The position numbers and the translations under genes are program-made. Below are positions 53,452-64,000 of a stretch of 64,000 nucleotides of DNA, one piece after another. The stretch lies in NCBI GenBank assembly GCA_013368315.1, contig JAACJM010000212.1:82818-146817 (forward strand), given 5' to 3'. Position 1 is the first letter of the stretch; each line of letters opens with the position of its first letter. The notes under the pieces are model-generated. The model saw only the letters and a list, made by a program, of their open reading frames with translations. It did no database searches and was not told the DNA's origin. The stretch is from Tetrapyrgos nigripes. Its lineage: Eukaryota; Basidiomycota; Agaricomycetes; Agaricales; Campanellaceae.

Positions 53452-56400
53452 CGCAGAAAATAGGCCACGACAGAAGATCCAGTACGCAGGAAAAAAATAA
53501 TCGCATCCGGAAAAGAGAGAAAGAGAAGAGGATTCTAAGTTATATAACCTCTGGTTCGGCTATCTGGCTTGTACTCAGAGAGATCGAATACCAATCATAT
53601 GACTATTCTAAAATGGTTTAGTTCAAATTCGACATCTTCTCTCGGAGCCAAACCTAAAATAATGAAAGAGGAAAAAGGAGAACAAATAGAATGAATGGCT
53701 TACAGCGACAGCATCACCCTAACCCTCTAATCAGACTGGAAATCAAAGCCATATCCGTTCAATCGCACTTGTTCCGGAACCTTATCCCCACTGACGAGCT
53801 AGGTCTTTTCTTCTCCAGAAACACGCTGGACCTCCACGAGTCGAGGTTATCCCGATGGATCCAGAATTTCGGGACTTCATCTCAAGGTGACGCATCTGTG
53901 ATCCAATAGTCAGCGAGTCGCTGTTGACGAGAATTCAATGACCCGATCTCTCGCACCTAATATTCTTGAGCGACAGAACCCTGAGAAGACCCGTATTCAT
54001 TACTATGACCATTTGAGACACTTACTCTTCAAGATACATCGGATATATTTACCGCCAGATACTGGATAAGCCGTCAGATTGAGGCGCCCTTTGTTGACGG
54101 TTGCCTTTACAGAACCATCAGATGATCATGAGAGCGTAACCGTAACTCAGCTTCAAGCTTCACGCCTCGCTAATATATCTATAGGGTATAGAGGGCAGGT
54201 TAAGGTCCACGGATGCGAATGCCGATGCCGATGCCGATAACTCCTTTGGTCCATCTGTTACTTCAGCATCTTTACAAAAATGACATCGATATCAAAGTGA
54301 ACGTGGATCTGTCGGTCCGTTACGGCGCTATACCTACTGGGGATTTTGGTTCAGGACAACTTTACACAACAAATTGCACAATGCACAAGGGACGACATTT
54401 ACTGGATCGAGATCGCGTACCAATGACCAGCTGAAAGCAGCGTTTGAGTCGGACGGATAGGAATCTTACTGGCAGGAGTAGGCAGTCGGAGATGAGATTT
54501 GGCCTGAGTTGTTGGAGGGACTCATAAGGGCAAGTCTGTCCGAGCCGAAAATGAAGGAGGTTCGCTAAAAGTGAGAGGAAGCGACTGAAAGCGCTCGCCA
54601 GCGTGGACACTACGTGAACAAGTCTTTCGGGGCTGAGGCCGAGGAATCAATGCTATGTACATACCTACATTCACATGCGTCGGAGCAGCCAAATGGGGTC
54701 AAAGAGCAGCGCTTCTGCATTCCCTCAACATTCATCGTCAGTGTTTGCAGCGCTCCTTCCAGGGATGACCTGGTGCCGATTGATCATATTATGCAGGTGC
54801 AACTGTGCTTCGGGCTGAACCAGTTAAAGAGAACTACATATACTTTGAGTGTTTTGACGCGAGTGGCTCTCGAGCTATGTAGAAAAAGGTTACAGCAGAC
54901 CATAGTACGAATTTTTGAGGGATCTTGATACAGCGTAGATCCTAGGAGATCCTAGGAAATGTTTCATTCAGTTTAGAACGCATCGTGAAAAAGAGGGTTC
55001 ACCTACAGGGTCCAGGTCGTCCTGTAGACTAGTCGCAGTGAACCATGTGGTGAAGTGGAAAGAACTTGAACGCGTCGTGGAAAAGTCACGGCCTATCACG
55101 CGACTAGTCAGGAGGACTCGGAGGAGGAGTTATTATTAATTCGTCCGTTCCTCTCCGATTCCATCCCCGAAAGTTTTCTTCCTTCAAGATTCGATTTCAT
55201 AAAGAACAGAGAAGAACAAACTCCGGGTTTCAAGAAGGACTAGTTTCTCACCACTTCATCCCCCATCCGACTGAAGTCGGAGAAGCTTCAAGCAGATTCA
55301 CAGCTCTTCAGACTAGTGCGTGCAGCCCTGACCATGGTCTAGGAAGGATTCGGAGGCTTTCTTTTGGTATAGCTTGCATCCATAGACGAGCCCGCCATCT
55401 CCATCTCTGGCTCAAATAGGCTTTCAAGGTGGGGTGCTATTGAATGAATCGGCGGCACCTCATCTCGGATTTCTGAGCTCCTCCTCTCCTCTTCTCAAGT
55501 CCTCGCAAGAAAACAAACTCCCTTGGGTGAAATCCTCAAGGTGACTCATCTAAAACCTCCTACCAACCGCGCTCTCACGAAGACTCGCATTCCACAGTTT
55601 GTTAAACATGTCTAAGCTGGATATAAATCAGGAACAGCTTGCCTCTTGACATGTCAAACTAGGCTTGTTAACCTATTGGTGTTAACAGCTTTCAATACTT
55701 CTTTGCATACCCGACGGGCATTTGTTGTGACTCTTCTGGCAGGTAGCACGGTCGCTGATGTTATTGTCTCGTCGTTCTATGACATATCTTCATCGACATT
55801 GTTCCGTGTGTGACACCTCTGTGGTGCTAATACTGGAGCCGTTGCTTTCTTTCCATTTACTTAGACTCACCGGCGAATGTCAGGCTAAATAGTGAGCAAT
55901 CTCCCGACCCATCACAGCACCCTTTCCTGGCATCTGCCAGTGTTTCGGTGCTTATATTTGTGAGCCTGCTTATAGCCACTTTCAGGCTCACTCCCGCAGA
56001 TCATACCTATTGGATCCTTTGTGCCTTGAGACTCCATTCTCCATCACAGAAGTCCAGAGTTCCAAACCTAATTATAACGAGCTTTAGAACCCGTGCCGCG
56101 AGAGTTCCCTTTAACCCCTCACTTGAATCACTAACACGAGCGTGTTAGTTCGTATCATTGCTCAGAGTTTTGGGTCGCTCTTACCCTTTTGATGGAGCCT
56201 TATCAGAGTGCTTGTTCTTTACTCAAGATCCTGTCACATTCTAGCTTAAACGTGCATTGAAGCTATTAAAAATGAAACTGACTCGATATAAACAGCGAGA
56301 AACGCAGTGCGTCCTTTGTCTCATTTGCCACTCGTCACACAAAGAAGAGATCCGGAATGATAGGAAACCTCGAAGTGGTATACTGCTGACTACATGAAAG

Positions 56401-57411
56401 CACTCTTGTGCGCGCTTAGGGGTCAAACCGACATTTTCCCAATTGCTCCCGTACGATAGCAAAAAATCAGCCTGGTCGACGATCCCCTACCGCACTCATA
56501 TCACCAAAAATTGACAAACGATGGTGGTAATCTAAGTACAGGATTTACTTAGTAAAATATAAAGACTACACAACAGTCCGATGTTCTATTCCCAATTTTC
56601 CATACAAGTCAAAGCATGGCCGCCATCTGGACCACTGGGAAGGAAAATGGTAAATTGGACCCAATCGCAGTAGTGATATACTGGTGCTTCTCATGGCGCC
56701 TCAGCTCACCTGGATTTGTGCTCTTTCTTCCCTCAGACCTTGCATATCCCCAGTTTCTAGCGACGAGCCAGTTAGAAAATTACAACATAGAAAAGCTAAG
56801 AAAGCCGAGTGATAAATTTGACATACGCAATCAACGACGGGTCCTCTCTACTGCAGAAAGGAACAATTCGAAAATGGCGGCTATCACCTTGGTGTATCAT
56901 ACCATTGTAAGTCTGGAAACAAGATGGATCACTCCGGTTGAGCTTGCAAAGATCGACAACGCTGGATAACAGAAGTAAGGTACCTTTGCCGCAGCGATAT
57001 CCGTCTCTAGGCCATTGACGTGCATGCTTCCAGTGTGTTTTTAAACTACGCAGGTAGCTGCTTTCCTGTGAACGAGGAGGTAGTAGACGACGGCATCATT
57101 GGCAGGTGATAAATAGGACTGAACATAGAGAACCATCAGTACCTTCTTCGAAGTTTCAGAAGAATGTCCAACGCGCCGCTCAATCCAACATTGGTTGTCC
57201 TTCCTAAATATGTGCCGAGATTGTCAGAATCGTCAGGGTCGCCGAGATAAGAAGAGATCATCATCATCAAGTTAAGGCGTACTCATTATGCTTGCACCTA
57301 TCAACTTGACCAGTACTGCTCATACACGGCCATCTCCTTGGCCGTGAGGCTAGGTTGAACAAGTGACGAGTCACATTTCGCGAAATAGCTGTAATGTTGC
57401 TAGTGGTGGTT
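53452..57411. other. 4-kb gene-poor stretch with local repeats
   Basis: No supported gene. It holds a small GATGCC tandem at about 54211-54238 and an inverted pair GACTAGTCGC (55027-55036) / GCGACTAGTC (55100-55109). Near that pair is a diverged direct repeat (GAACGCATCGTGAAAAAG at 54976 versus GAACGCGTCGTGGAAAAG at 55069). A 117-residue frame at 56616-56969 starts MAAIWTTGKENGKLDP and shows no family. Confidence 0.45.
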
Positions 57412-57413
57412 TA

Positions 57414-57872
57414 CAGCAGTTTGCAAAATTAATGAGACTCGCGGGGCACGATCGATCTCAGTAGAATACAGCAAATAATTAATAGCTGAACTAGTGTATA
57501 CGTACGCGTCTTCGTCTTCTACTTCGTCTACGCTGTCTACCACAATGTCTACATTGCCTATACTTTCTTCTGGCTCACTATGTCTTCTGACCGTGACGAG
57601 TTTGACTCTTCTCAGCCTGACTTCCCTGAAGACCCTTTGTCCAAGGAAGCTGATGCCCTCGTTGCCAAATTGAACGCGCAAAGAACTGGGAAGGGCGGAT
57701 ATGAGAGATGAGAGATGTTGACAGTGTAGAAGGGAAGAGCTGGGTTGGGTGCAGCGTAAACGACGTGGAAGACGAAGGACGCGCAGTAGACAGTACAGAG
57801 TCGAGCTATTTTTATTATTGTTTACTGAGATCGATCGTGCCCCGCGAGTCTCATTAATTTTGCAAACTGCTG
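57414..57872. mobile_element. Non-autonomous TA-targeting transposon with perfect 50-bp TIRs
   Basis: The first 50 bases (57414-57463) are an exact inverted repeat of the last 50 (57823-57872). The element is 459 bp and is flanked by TA on both sides (57412-57413, 57873-57874), as in the Tc1/mariner group. Inside, a plus-strand frame begins MSSDRDEFDSSQPDFPEDPL (start near 57581) and stops after 43 codons. It could be the remaining 5' end of a transposase or accessory gene lost by internal deletion. Perfect repeats suggest recent activity. Confidence 0.8.
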
Positions 57873-58297
57873 TAAGTCGAAGGAAGCGTGTCGGTGCTTT
57901 AGGGGGCACTACGATACCAATTTTATAATGGGCATTGGTGATCGGGACAGGACGTCCGCAGGCTGATTTATATCTGGGTCAGCATATCATTGCTCTTTAG
58001 AGGATCCCACAACGCACATCCAGACGAAATTGATACGAAACTTATACTGTGTACATCTGCGTCAATTGGAACGCATATTATTCGTACACAAGTATCCGTT
58101 CACGTCGAGGCTGGTTAAATTCATCTGCCAGATAAAGAATTTGAGTAGGTCGTTATCCGACTGTCGATACTACAGAAGGACGTGCTATCTGATGACTAAG
58201 CGGCAGGACAAACAACGACCAAACTCCTTTCCTCGTCAATCAACGGACACGAAAGTCCTTCAACGTCTCCTCCCCGGGCAAGCTACAAGAGCTTTAG

Positions 58298-58421
58298 GTG
58301 AGTTATTGCCATTCCTACACCCAGATTCCGTCTGTCTGCAAAAGAACGAGTGGAAGAAGCCAATTTTCGAGCTGGATTCGTCAAAAAACTTTGGATGGAT
58401 GTAACTGACAACTTTACGCAG
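58298..58421 (+). other. Probable 5' UTR intron of RPS0
   Basis: GTGAGT at 58298 and TTTACGCAG ending at 58421 bound a 124-base stretch ending 15 bases before the RPS0 start at 58437. Leader introns are common in fungal ribosomal-protein genes. Transcription has not been observed. Confidence 0.45.
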
Positions 58422-58436
58422 GTTAAGGCTGCAAAT

Positions 58437-59427
58437 ATGGCTTCAAAATTACCATCTGTCCTGAGCGCAACCGAGGACGAGATCCAGCTCCTCCTCGCTG
58501 CACAATGCCACATTGGCACAAAAAACTGCGATAAGCAGATGGAGCCTTATGTCTGGAAGAGGAGGGCCGATGGTAATGCCCTTTCTGATCCTCGAGGGAT
58601 TTTCATGCTAAGACCAACCTAGGAATCCACATCCTCAACATCGGCAAGACCTGGGAAAAGCTCGTTTTCGCTGCTCGTATCATCGCCGCCGTCGAAAACC
58701 CCAACGATGTCTGTGTCATCTCTGCACGTCCCTACGGTCACCGTGCTGTCCTTAAATTCGCTGCCAACACTGGTGCCCAAGCTATCGCTGGTCGTTTCAC
58801 CCCCGGTTCTTTCACCAACTACATTACTCGCTCTTTCAAGGAGCCCCGTCTCATCGTCGTCACCGACCCCCGTGTCGACCACCAGGCCATCCGTGAAGCT
58901 GCCTACGTCAACATTCCCGTCATCGCTCTCTGCGACACTGACGCTCCCCTGCGATTCGTAGACGTCGCCATTCCCACTAACAACAAGACGAAACACTCAA
59001 TTGGACTTATTTGGTGGTTGCTCGCTAGGGAGGTGCTGAGATTGAGGGGAACAATTCCTAGGACCAGTGATGGGTGGAATGTCATGGTTGATATGTTCTT
59101 CTACAGGGATCCTGAGGAGGTTGAGAAGCAACAGCAAGAGGAAGCTGCTGCTAAACTTGCTGCTCACCAGGGAGAGGAGGCTCCTGCTGCTGCTGACTCT
59201 TGGGATGTTGCCAGCGGACCTGCGGCTGGAAGTATCAACCCTGCTTTGGCTCAGGATGGTGGTATGTATTTTTCTTTCTTTCGAATTATGGCGTTTCTCA
59301 CTTTATTCGTCCAGGTGCCCTCGATTGGTCCGCCGACACTGCTGGTGGTCCCTCCGACTGGTCTGCTGAGCCCACAGGTGCTACCTGGGGCGCTGACAAC
59401 CAAAATGCCAACTCTGGTTGGGACTAA
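58437..59427 (+). CDS. RPS0: 40S ribosomal protein uS2 (S0/SA)
   Basis: A component of the small ribosomal subunit. Start [20 protein letters not shown], then [20 protein letters not shown]. An intron (about 58573-58621) leads to [60 protein letters not shown] and [20 protein letters not shown]. The C-terminal acidic, Trp-rich tail ([29 protein letters not shown]) ends SGWD after a second intron near 59261-59314. The length (about 295 residues) and every conserved block are intact. Codon use is strongly C-ending in the middle exon, as expected for a highly expressed gene. Confidence 0.95.
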
Positions 59428-59772
59428 GGGATTTGCTAGCGATTTTTGGTAGCGTCAGACTTACCTATGATGTATGATTGATAGGATGCTCAAAAAATGT
59501 TTTTCTACTGATTTGATGCTCGCAAAAAAAATATGATATTCCTTATGCCTTCCTGTAGTATAAACTCTAAGTGACTCTCGACATGGAATGTAAGTATACT
59601 GCGTAAGTTGAAGTCCGTCAGCGGTAAGGCACCCAATCTTAGCTAGCTTGGCAGTGCTGCCCGCCGCTAACAGATGTCATCAAACCGGTCTTGAACTGAA
59701 CGCTTGACACCACTCTCTACGTGTACAACCCCATAATCCTCTATCCCTAATTCTGGCCTTTGGCCTTCAATA
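59428..59772. other. Intergenic, 3' region of RPS0
   Basis: About 345 bases with an A8 run near 59524. No gene was seen. Confidence 0.4.
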
Positions 59773-62665
59773 ATGGCGTCGAAAACATCAGACAGCCATG
59801 ACATCTTCGTTCTCCACCGTGTAATTCGCTTTCTCTCAGGTTTGGCCTCATCGACGTTCTTCACGGATGTACGAGTCGTTGGGGGTCAGGATATTCCAAA
59901 TACTGGACCTATGATTGTGTATGGTTCCTCTGTCTTCATCGGGAAACAAGAATGCAAACTGACGCTGTCTGGTCGGTAGTGCTGCTACGCATCACAACAT
60001 GATGCTCGACCCAGTCATTCTTTGTGCGTACTAAGAGTGGAGTATGTCGACTACGGGCGGTCCAATGACTGACTATCTCTCGCAGCGTCTCAGTTTCCCA
60101 ACCAACGCATTCTACATTACTGGAGTAAAGGTCCGTCTGCCTCAGTCGTGTGCCTACCTGAAACTCGACTAACCAACTTTTCCTGCCCTCTTTCACAGCG
60201 ACCCTCTTCGCCAACCCAATCATGAAATATATCCTTCTCTCCTCCGGTAATATCCCCGTCGACCGTAAATCCAAAGACCGTCAAAAACTCTTTAAAGGGA
60301 CTTTCGAAGCCCTGTCTCAAGGATGCGGTGTTGCCTTGTTTCCTGAAGGAACGAGTTATACGGAGCCGAGGATTATGCAAGTCAAGGATGGAGCTGCTTG
60401 GGCTGCGTTGGAGTATACTAAGTGGGCGCAGGAGAATCCTGACAAAGTGAGCCCAAGGGCGAAGGGGAAGGGAGTAGTGATTGTGCCTGCGGCAATTGTG
60501 TATACGAATAAGTCAAAGTATCGCAGCAGAGTGAGTGTCGTGTGCGTTGCTTTGAGCATAGATGCTAACTCCTGCTTCGTTATTAGGTCGTCATAGAGTA
60601 AGGTTTTGGGACAAGATGATCTCCAATCCGTTATATTAATGTTTGTTTAGGTTTGGGAAACCAATTACAATGGATGCATACAGAGAACAGTTTTTCTCTG
60701 ATGTCGAAGGCGCACCCAGAGCTGCCGTTAAACGTCTGACACACGAAATTGAGAAGAGCTTGGTCCAAGCGACAGTCAACGCCCCAGACTGGTATGTCAT
60801 TCTTCCTCGTTGTTTCTATGCTTCTTCGTTGACGTGTTTATGACGTTAATCAGGGACACTCTCTATACTGCTCGTATGGCTCGAGATATCCTTTGGGAAA
60901 AAGAAGAATCCATTGATCTAAACGAATACGTCGTCGTGCTGCAAACGTTCGTCCGAGTTTCTCGTTTCTTTCTCTTCTTGTATTTATTGCAATGGTGTTA
61001 CTGAAACTATCTAAACCTTTCTTGTCCTGTCTACCCTGTCCTTCCTTTCATTCTCTGATCTACTCGTATCCAGGCTAGTCGACCTGTTCTCTACGACAGA
61101 TGTTACTCCGAATTTTACTTCTGTCCGGCGGGCTCTTCTCGAATACTATTCTCTCCTCCAATCCACTAGTCTCACCAACTCGGTCCTGCACGCCCTTCCC
61201 CTCCCACGAGATCTCGATCCCAAAAACCCTACACCTCTCCCGTCTCGCCTCCTCACCCTTCTCATCTTCATCCGAGACTCCGTCTCTACCCTCGCTCGTC
61301 TACCATTTTTCTTCCTGCCCCTAATAATCCATTTACCCGTCTATGTCATGGGTCGAATTGGTGCTCGGATGGTCGAAGACGAAGAGGAAACCCAAGCGAC
61401 CAATAAAGTCGCTTTCGGTTTACTTTCTATGTTTTTGATCTATCCCGCGAGTTTCTTCTTTTTGTGGGCTCTGTTGTGGTATTCCACGACTGGGGCCTTG
61501 GTGGCGGCAGGGACAGTTTATTTGTTTGCGGTCTATCATAACAGGATTATCAATGGTGGGTCCTTACTTTTCTGTGGCGTTGGTCTAGATGCACTAGTCT
61601 CACTCGATTTGATTGTCGTTTTTCTTCGGTCTGTTCCGCTGTCCATGTCCTTGACCAATGACCGCGTCCTTTCCTTCTGTCTCTACCGGGATCCAATTGC
61701 TTCTACGGTATTATCTCCTCGGGCGTTATATGCATACAGATAATTACGAGCAGTACGTAATTTCACTCTCTTCGAGGTATTTTTCCACTGATGATCTTCC
61801 TCCCTTTCTTCTATCCCCATCTCATCTATAATCCCATTCGGCCCCGGCGCGATCAAACCTAACCCACCATTCTATTCCTATTCAACTCGACACAACGTAC
61901 ATTGCAACGTAAACACCACGTCATACACTCATAATGCACCCAATATACAGCGCCAAACAATTCATCGCAGCATGGCGCGTCCTCATTGGTGTTTGGGCTC
62001 CAAAGAAATGGGAACTCTCACTGACGGCTCTTTCTCAATATACCACTCCGAAGATCCCCAAGGAGAGCCCTTGGGTTGACAAGGGTAAAGATAAAGCACC
62101 TGCATCCACATCTGTATCGGGCTCGACGTCGGCACTGGCGTCGGATGCTGAGCGTGCTACTAGTTCGGGTTCGGGCGCAGTCACTCCTTCGTCGGAGAGC
62201 AACCACACAAACATTAATCTAGTCCCTCCAACTCCAAGTGTAGTCCACCCGAAAGAAATGGAGCCGCCCGTCCAGACCCAAGGCAAGTCGCGTTCCAAAC
62301 GCCGCCCTTCGTCACGTAAGATTATGCGACATGTCTTACGTGCGCGAGTGGAAGCTGTTAAAGCACTCGCGAGCTTTTTCGATCAGCTTGAAAAGGCTAA
62401 TAATGGCAATGGTTTGAATGGGAGCAAGGGACCGGTGAAAGTTAGAGCGAGTGCCCATTTAGCGAGGGTTTATGGGGGATTCGATACTAATGCGGCTGGT
62501 GGATCCGAAGATGGTCAAGAGTCTTATGGATGGAGGTATGCCTCTGAAGTTGTTGGGTTTTTGAAGAATCAGGGTGCAAAGATACCGACGTTGGCTCATG
62601 GGAAACTTGGTGGTGTTGACCTTGGTGAGGATTGGGCGCTGAGTACGGATGCGGAGATGGATTGA
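59773..62665 (+). CDS. Glycerol-3-phosphate/dihydroxyacetone-phosphate acyltransferase-like protein
   Basis: A predicted ER enzyme starting phospholipid and triacylglycerol synthesis. Start MASKTSDSHDIFVLHRVIRF at 59773. The acyltransferase motif I region is HHNMMLDPVIL (HX4D), followed by NQRILHYWSK and LSSGNIPVDRKSKDRQKLF. Motif III region is GVALFPEGTSYTEPRIMQVK, then VIVPAAIVYTNKSKYRSRV. After several introns a membrane region follows (LIFIRDSVSTLARLPFFFLP, SMFLIYPASFFFLWALLWYS). The next exons give DNYE | HAKQFIAAWRVLIGVWAPKK and a Ser-rich tail. The C-terminus ends STDAEMD at 62665. The layout matches fungal SCT1/GPT2-type GPATs, though the motif residues vary slightly. Confidence 0.82.
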
Positions 62666-63567
62666 GAGATGGTGCGAGGTGAGACTACCTAGTAGTACAG
62701 AGGTAGAGAAGTGAAGAGGATTGAGGTTGCTGTATAGTCACGTCTGGGTGCATACATCTTTATCTGTCTGCTGGATAACATGGATGGAACAAAAAGTGTG
62801 TATTCCGATTGCAGTTGGTAGTCTGTAGCATTGTCTGTAGCATTAAGTTCCTTTTTGGGACGAACGATGCGTAGTCAGTCTGGTAGTAGGTACCGAGACT
62901 ATGGACCGTCAGGCCTCAGGGCTTGAAGCTTGAAGCTTGAAGCGTAATCGCCTTTGATGCGGCCGCGGGAACGTATATAGTATTTATGATATTTTCGTTA
63001 ATATGTCGGTGAGGGCCACTGTATACAGCGGCAGGTACGAGTCCTCATTTCATTGCACAACACGCAATTGACTCTGAAGAGGTAGATGTGGGTCATGGAC
63101 TGGGCACTGGGCACTGGTTCGTACGTACGTATACCATAGCATTATCGATCTGCATTTCCGTCAAGACTCAAGATCTTATTGAGGGGCTCGAGTCTCTTTT
63201 GTATTGCTGGAATGAACCGAGCAGGAGCAACAGGGCCTCGACCTATAGAAACATAAACACGAGTAGTTTGGGTGAGAAGTGGTATTTCACACCTCGTTCA
63301 ATAAGGATAGGTTCAATGGCTCGTCTCATTGCCGGAGCGAACCAGGCGGGTTCACCTGGTTCCCTCCGTTCGGAGCATTGTTCAGGCTCTCTGAGGGAAA
63401 GCTTAACTTCGAGCCTTGAAGCTTGAAGTCCCTAGGAATTAAGAGGAGGTATTGACCCCCGGGCGCAACGTTAAAGCAACCTAATTAATTCCAGCGCTCC
63501 GGGGCTGTGCCAGGCCTTACTGGATTGCTGAGCGAAGAAGACTTATTTCTGAGTCATGTAAGTTATA
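62666..63567. other. Intergenic with CTTGAAG short repeats
   Basis: Tandem CTTGAAG units occur at 62922-62941 (three copies) and again at 63414-63428 (two copies), each with an internal AAGCTT palindrome. A hairpin GAACCAGG/CCTGGTTC is near 63338-63361. No gene was seen. Confidence 0.4.
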
Positions 63568-63795
63568 CTATGACAGACTTGAAGTCAACACTTTGGAGGA
63601 GCTACCTTCATTGTTGACACTGTCAACGAGCTTGGTGGCATTGGGGTTATTGACTTCCATCAAATAGGGGTCATCAGTGGTGGTGTTCTCTTCGTTCGTC
63701 GGTGCTATTCCCGTCGGAGCCTGGCGCTGACAGCGGCGAACGGATGAGCGTGGGGGATTTTCGATGTCTTCAGAATTGTCGTGCTTTCGTTTCAT
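63568..63795 (-). CDS. Small hypothetical protein, possibly first exon
   Basis: The frame starts MKRKHDNSEDIENPPRSSVR at 63795, is basic then acidic, and runs to a stop at 63568. A GTAGCT donor-like site after VDSVNNEG suggests the coding part may continue left in another exon. No family is recognised. An upstream in-frame Met at 63960 gives an unlikely leader. Confidence 0.3.
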   Translation of the reverse strand: MKRKHDNSEDIENPPRSSVRRCQRQAPTGIAPTNEENTTTDDPYLMEVNNPNATKLVDSVNNEGSSSKVLTSSLS

Positions 63796-64000
63796 CGGAG
63801 CGAAGAACAAGTGAAGAATAGATGTGCAAGACAGTGTGACCAGGCTTTGACCAGGCTGTGACAAACTGTGGTAGTGCCACTGACGGTTGGGTTGCTCACT
63901 TCGCCGCAGTCCTAGAGCGTCGTTAGGTTTTTCTAGTCTCGTCCCTGCATCGATGAGCAAGTAAGTACAATCCGTGGAAGAAAGATGATATATTCTCCCA

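Noticed and set aside
56616..56969. 117-codon frame as a gene
   Set aside because: No domain, no splice context and it lies in repeat-rich gene-poor DNA; kept only as a note in the region entry.
57400..57909. 169-codon minus-strand frame
   Set aside because: It runs through both inverted ends of the transposon, so it is a by-product of the repeat, not a gene.
58619..58996. 125-codon minus-strand frame
   Set aside because: It is antisense to the uS2 coding exon and follows its codon bias.

Overview
The window is nuclear DNA of a basidiomycete fungus, most likely an agaricomycete (mushroom-forming lineage). The signs are genes cut by many short GT-AG introns (about 45-75 nt), a macrofage-activating-glycoprotein-like secreted protein, a basidiomycete-style F-box protein, relics of the agaricomycete protein-kinase family ending in PFAVDVYRLG-type motifs, a Zn2Cys6 regulator and a two-part ArAE/FUSC transporter. 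Species cannot be told from the sequence. All functional calls come from reading protein motifs; no database search was run.

Layout. 0.3-1.4 kb: two decayed kinase fragments. 1.9-9.5 kb: an ankyrin-repeat gene, a six-LysM secreted protein, a decayed second ankyrin copy carrying a 204-bp MITE, and a CBM18-GH18 chitinase. 10.0-13.5 kb: a large unrecognised EF-hand/TM/PAN protein, divergent from the chitinase. 13.7-17.5 kb: a 101-bp Mutator-like MITE, a poorly resolved hypothetical gene and an F-box protein. 17.8-26.1 kb: MAG-like glycoprotein, FHA/AT-hook protein, conserved secreted protein, and a divergent pair of unknown genes. 26.4-35.0 kb: four co-oriented genes (MFS monocarboxylate-type transporter, secreted GMC flavo-oxidoreductase, homocysteine S-methyltransferase, DOMON/cytochrome b561). 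35.4-42.8 kb: API5-like protein and a very large ArAE/FUSC transporter. 43.0-45.6 kb: another kinase relic, a small ORF, a repeat-rich stretch and an intron-containing tRNA-Asn. 46.0-49.2 kb: Chk2/Rad53/Cds1 checkpoint kinase. 51.0-53.5 kb: a dispersed repeat and a Zn2Cys6 factor with its zinc cluster at the C-terminus. 53.5-58.3 kb: gene-poor DNA holding a non-autonomous transposon with perfect 50-bp terminal inverted repeats. 58.4-62.7 kb: ribosomal protein uS2 (RPS0/SA) and a GPAT/DHAPAT-type acyltransferase. 62.7-64.0 kb: repeats and a small ORF.

Working together. The LysM protein and the chitinase form a cell-wall/chitin module whose combined domains (LysM, CBM18, GH18) match those that subgroup C fungal chitinases carry in one chain. 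The secreted GMC enzyme and the DOMON-b561 membrane protein together resemble the two halves of cellobiose dehydrogenase and could form an extracellular electron-transfer pair. Chk2, uS2, API5 and the acyltransferase are housekeeping genes.

A caution for users of this sequence: at least five otherwise well-conserved genes need a single-base frame correction, often at a short homopolymer. This may be uncorrected indel error in the assembly or real decay; raw reads are needed to decide.
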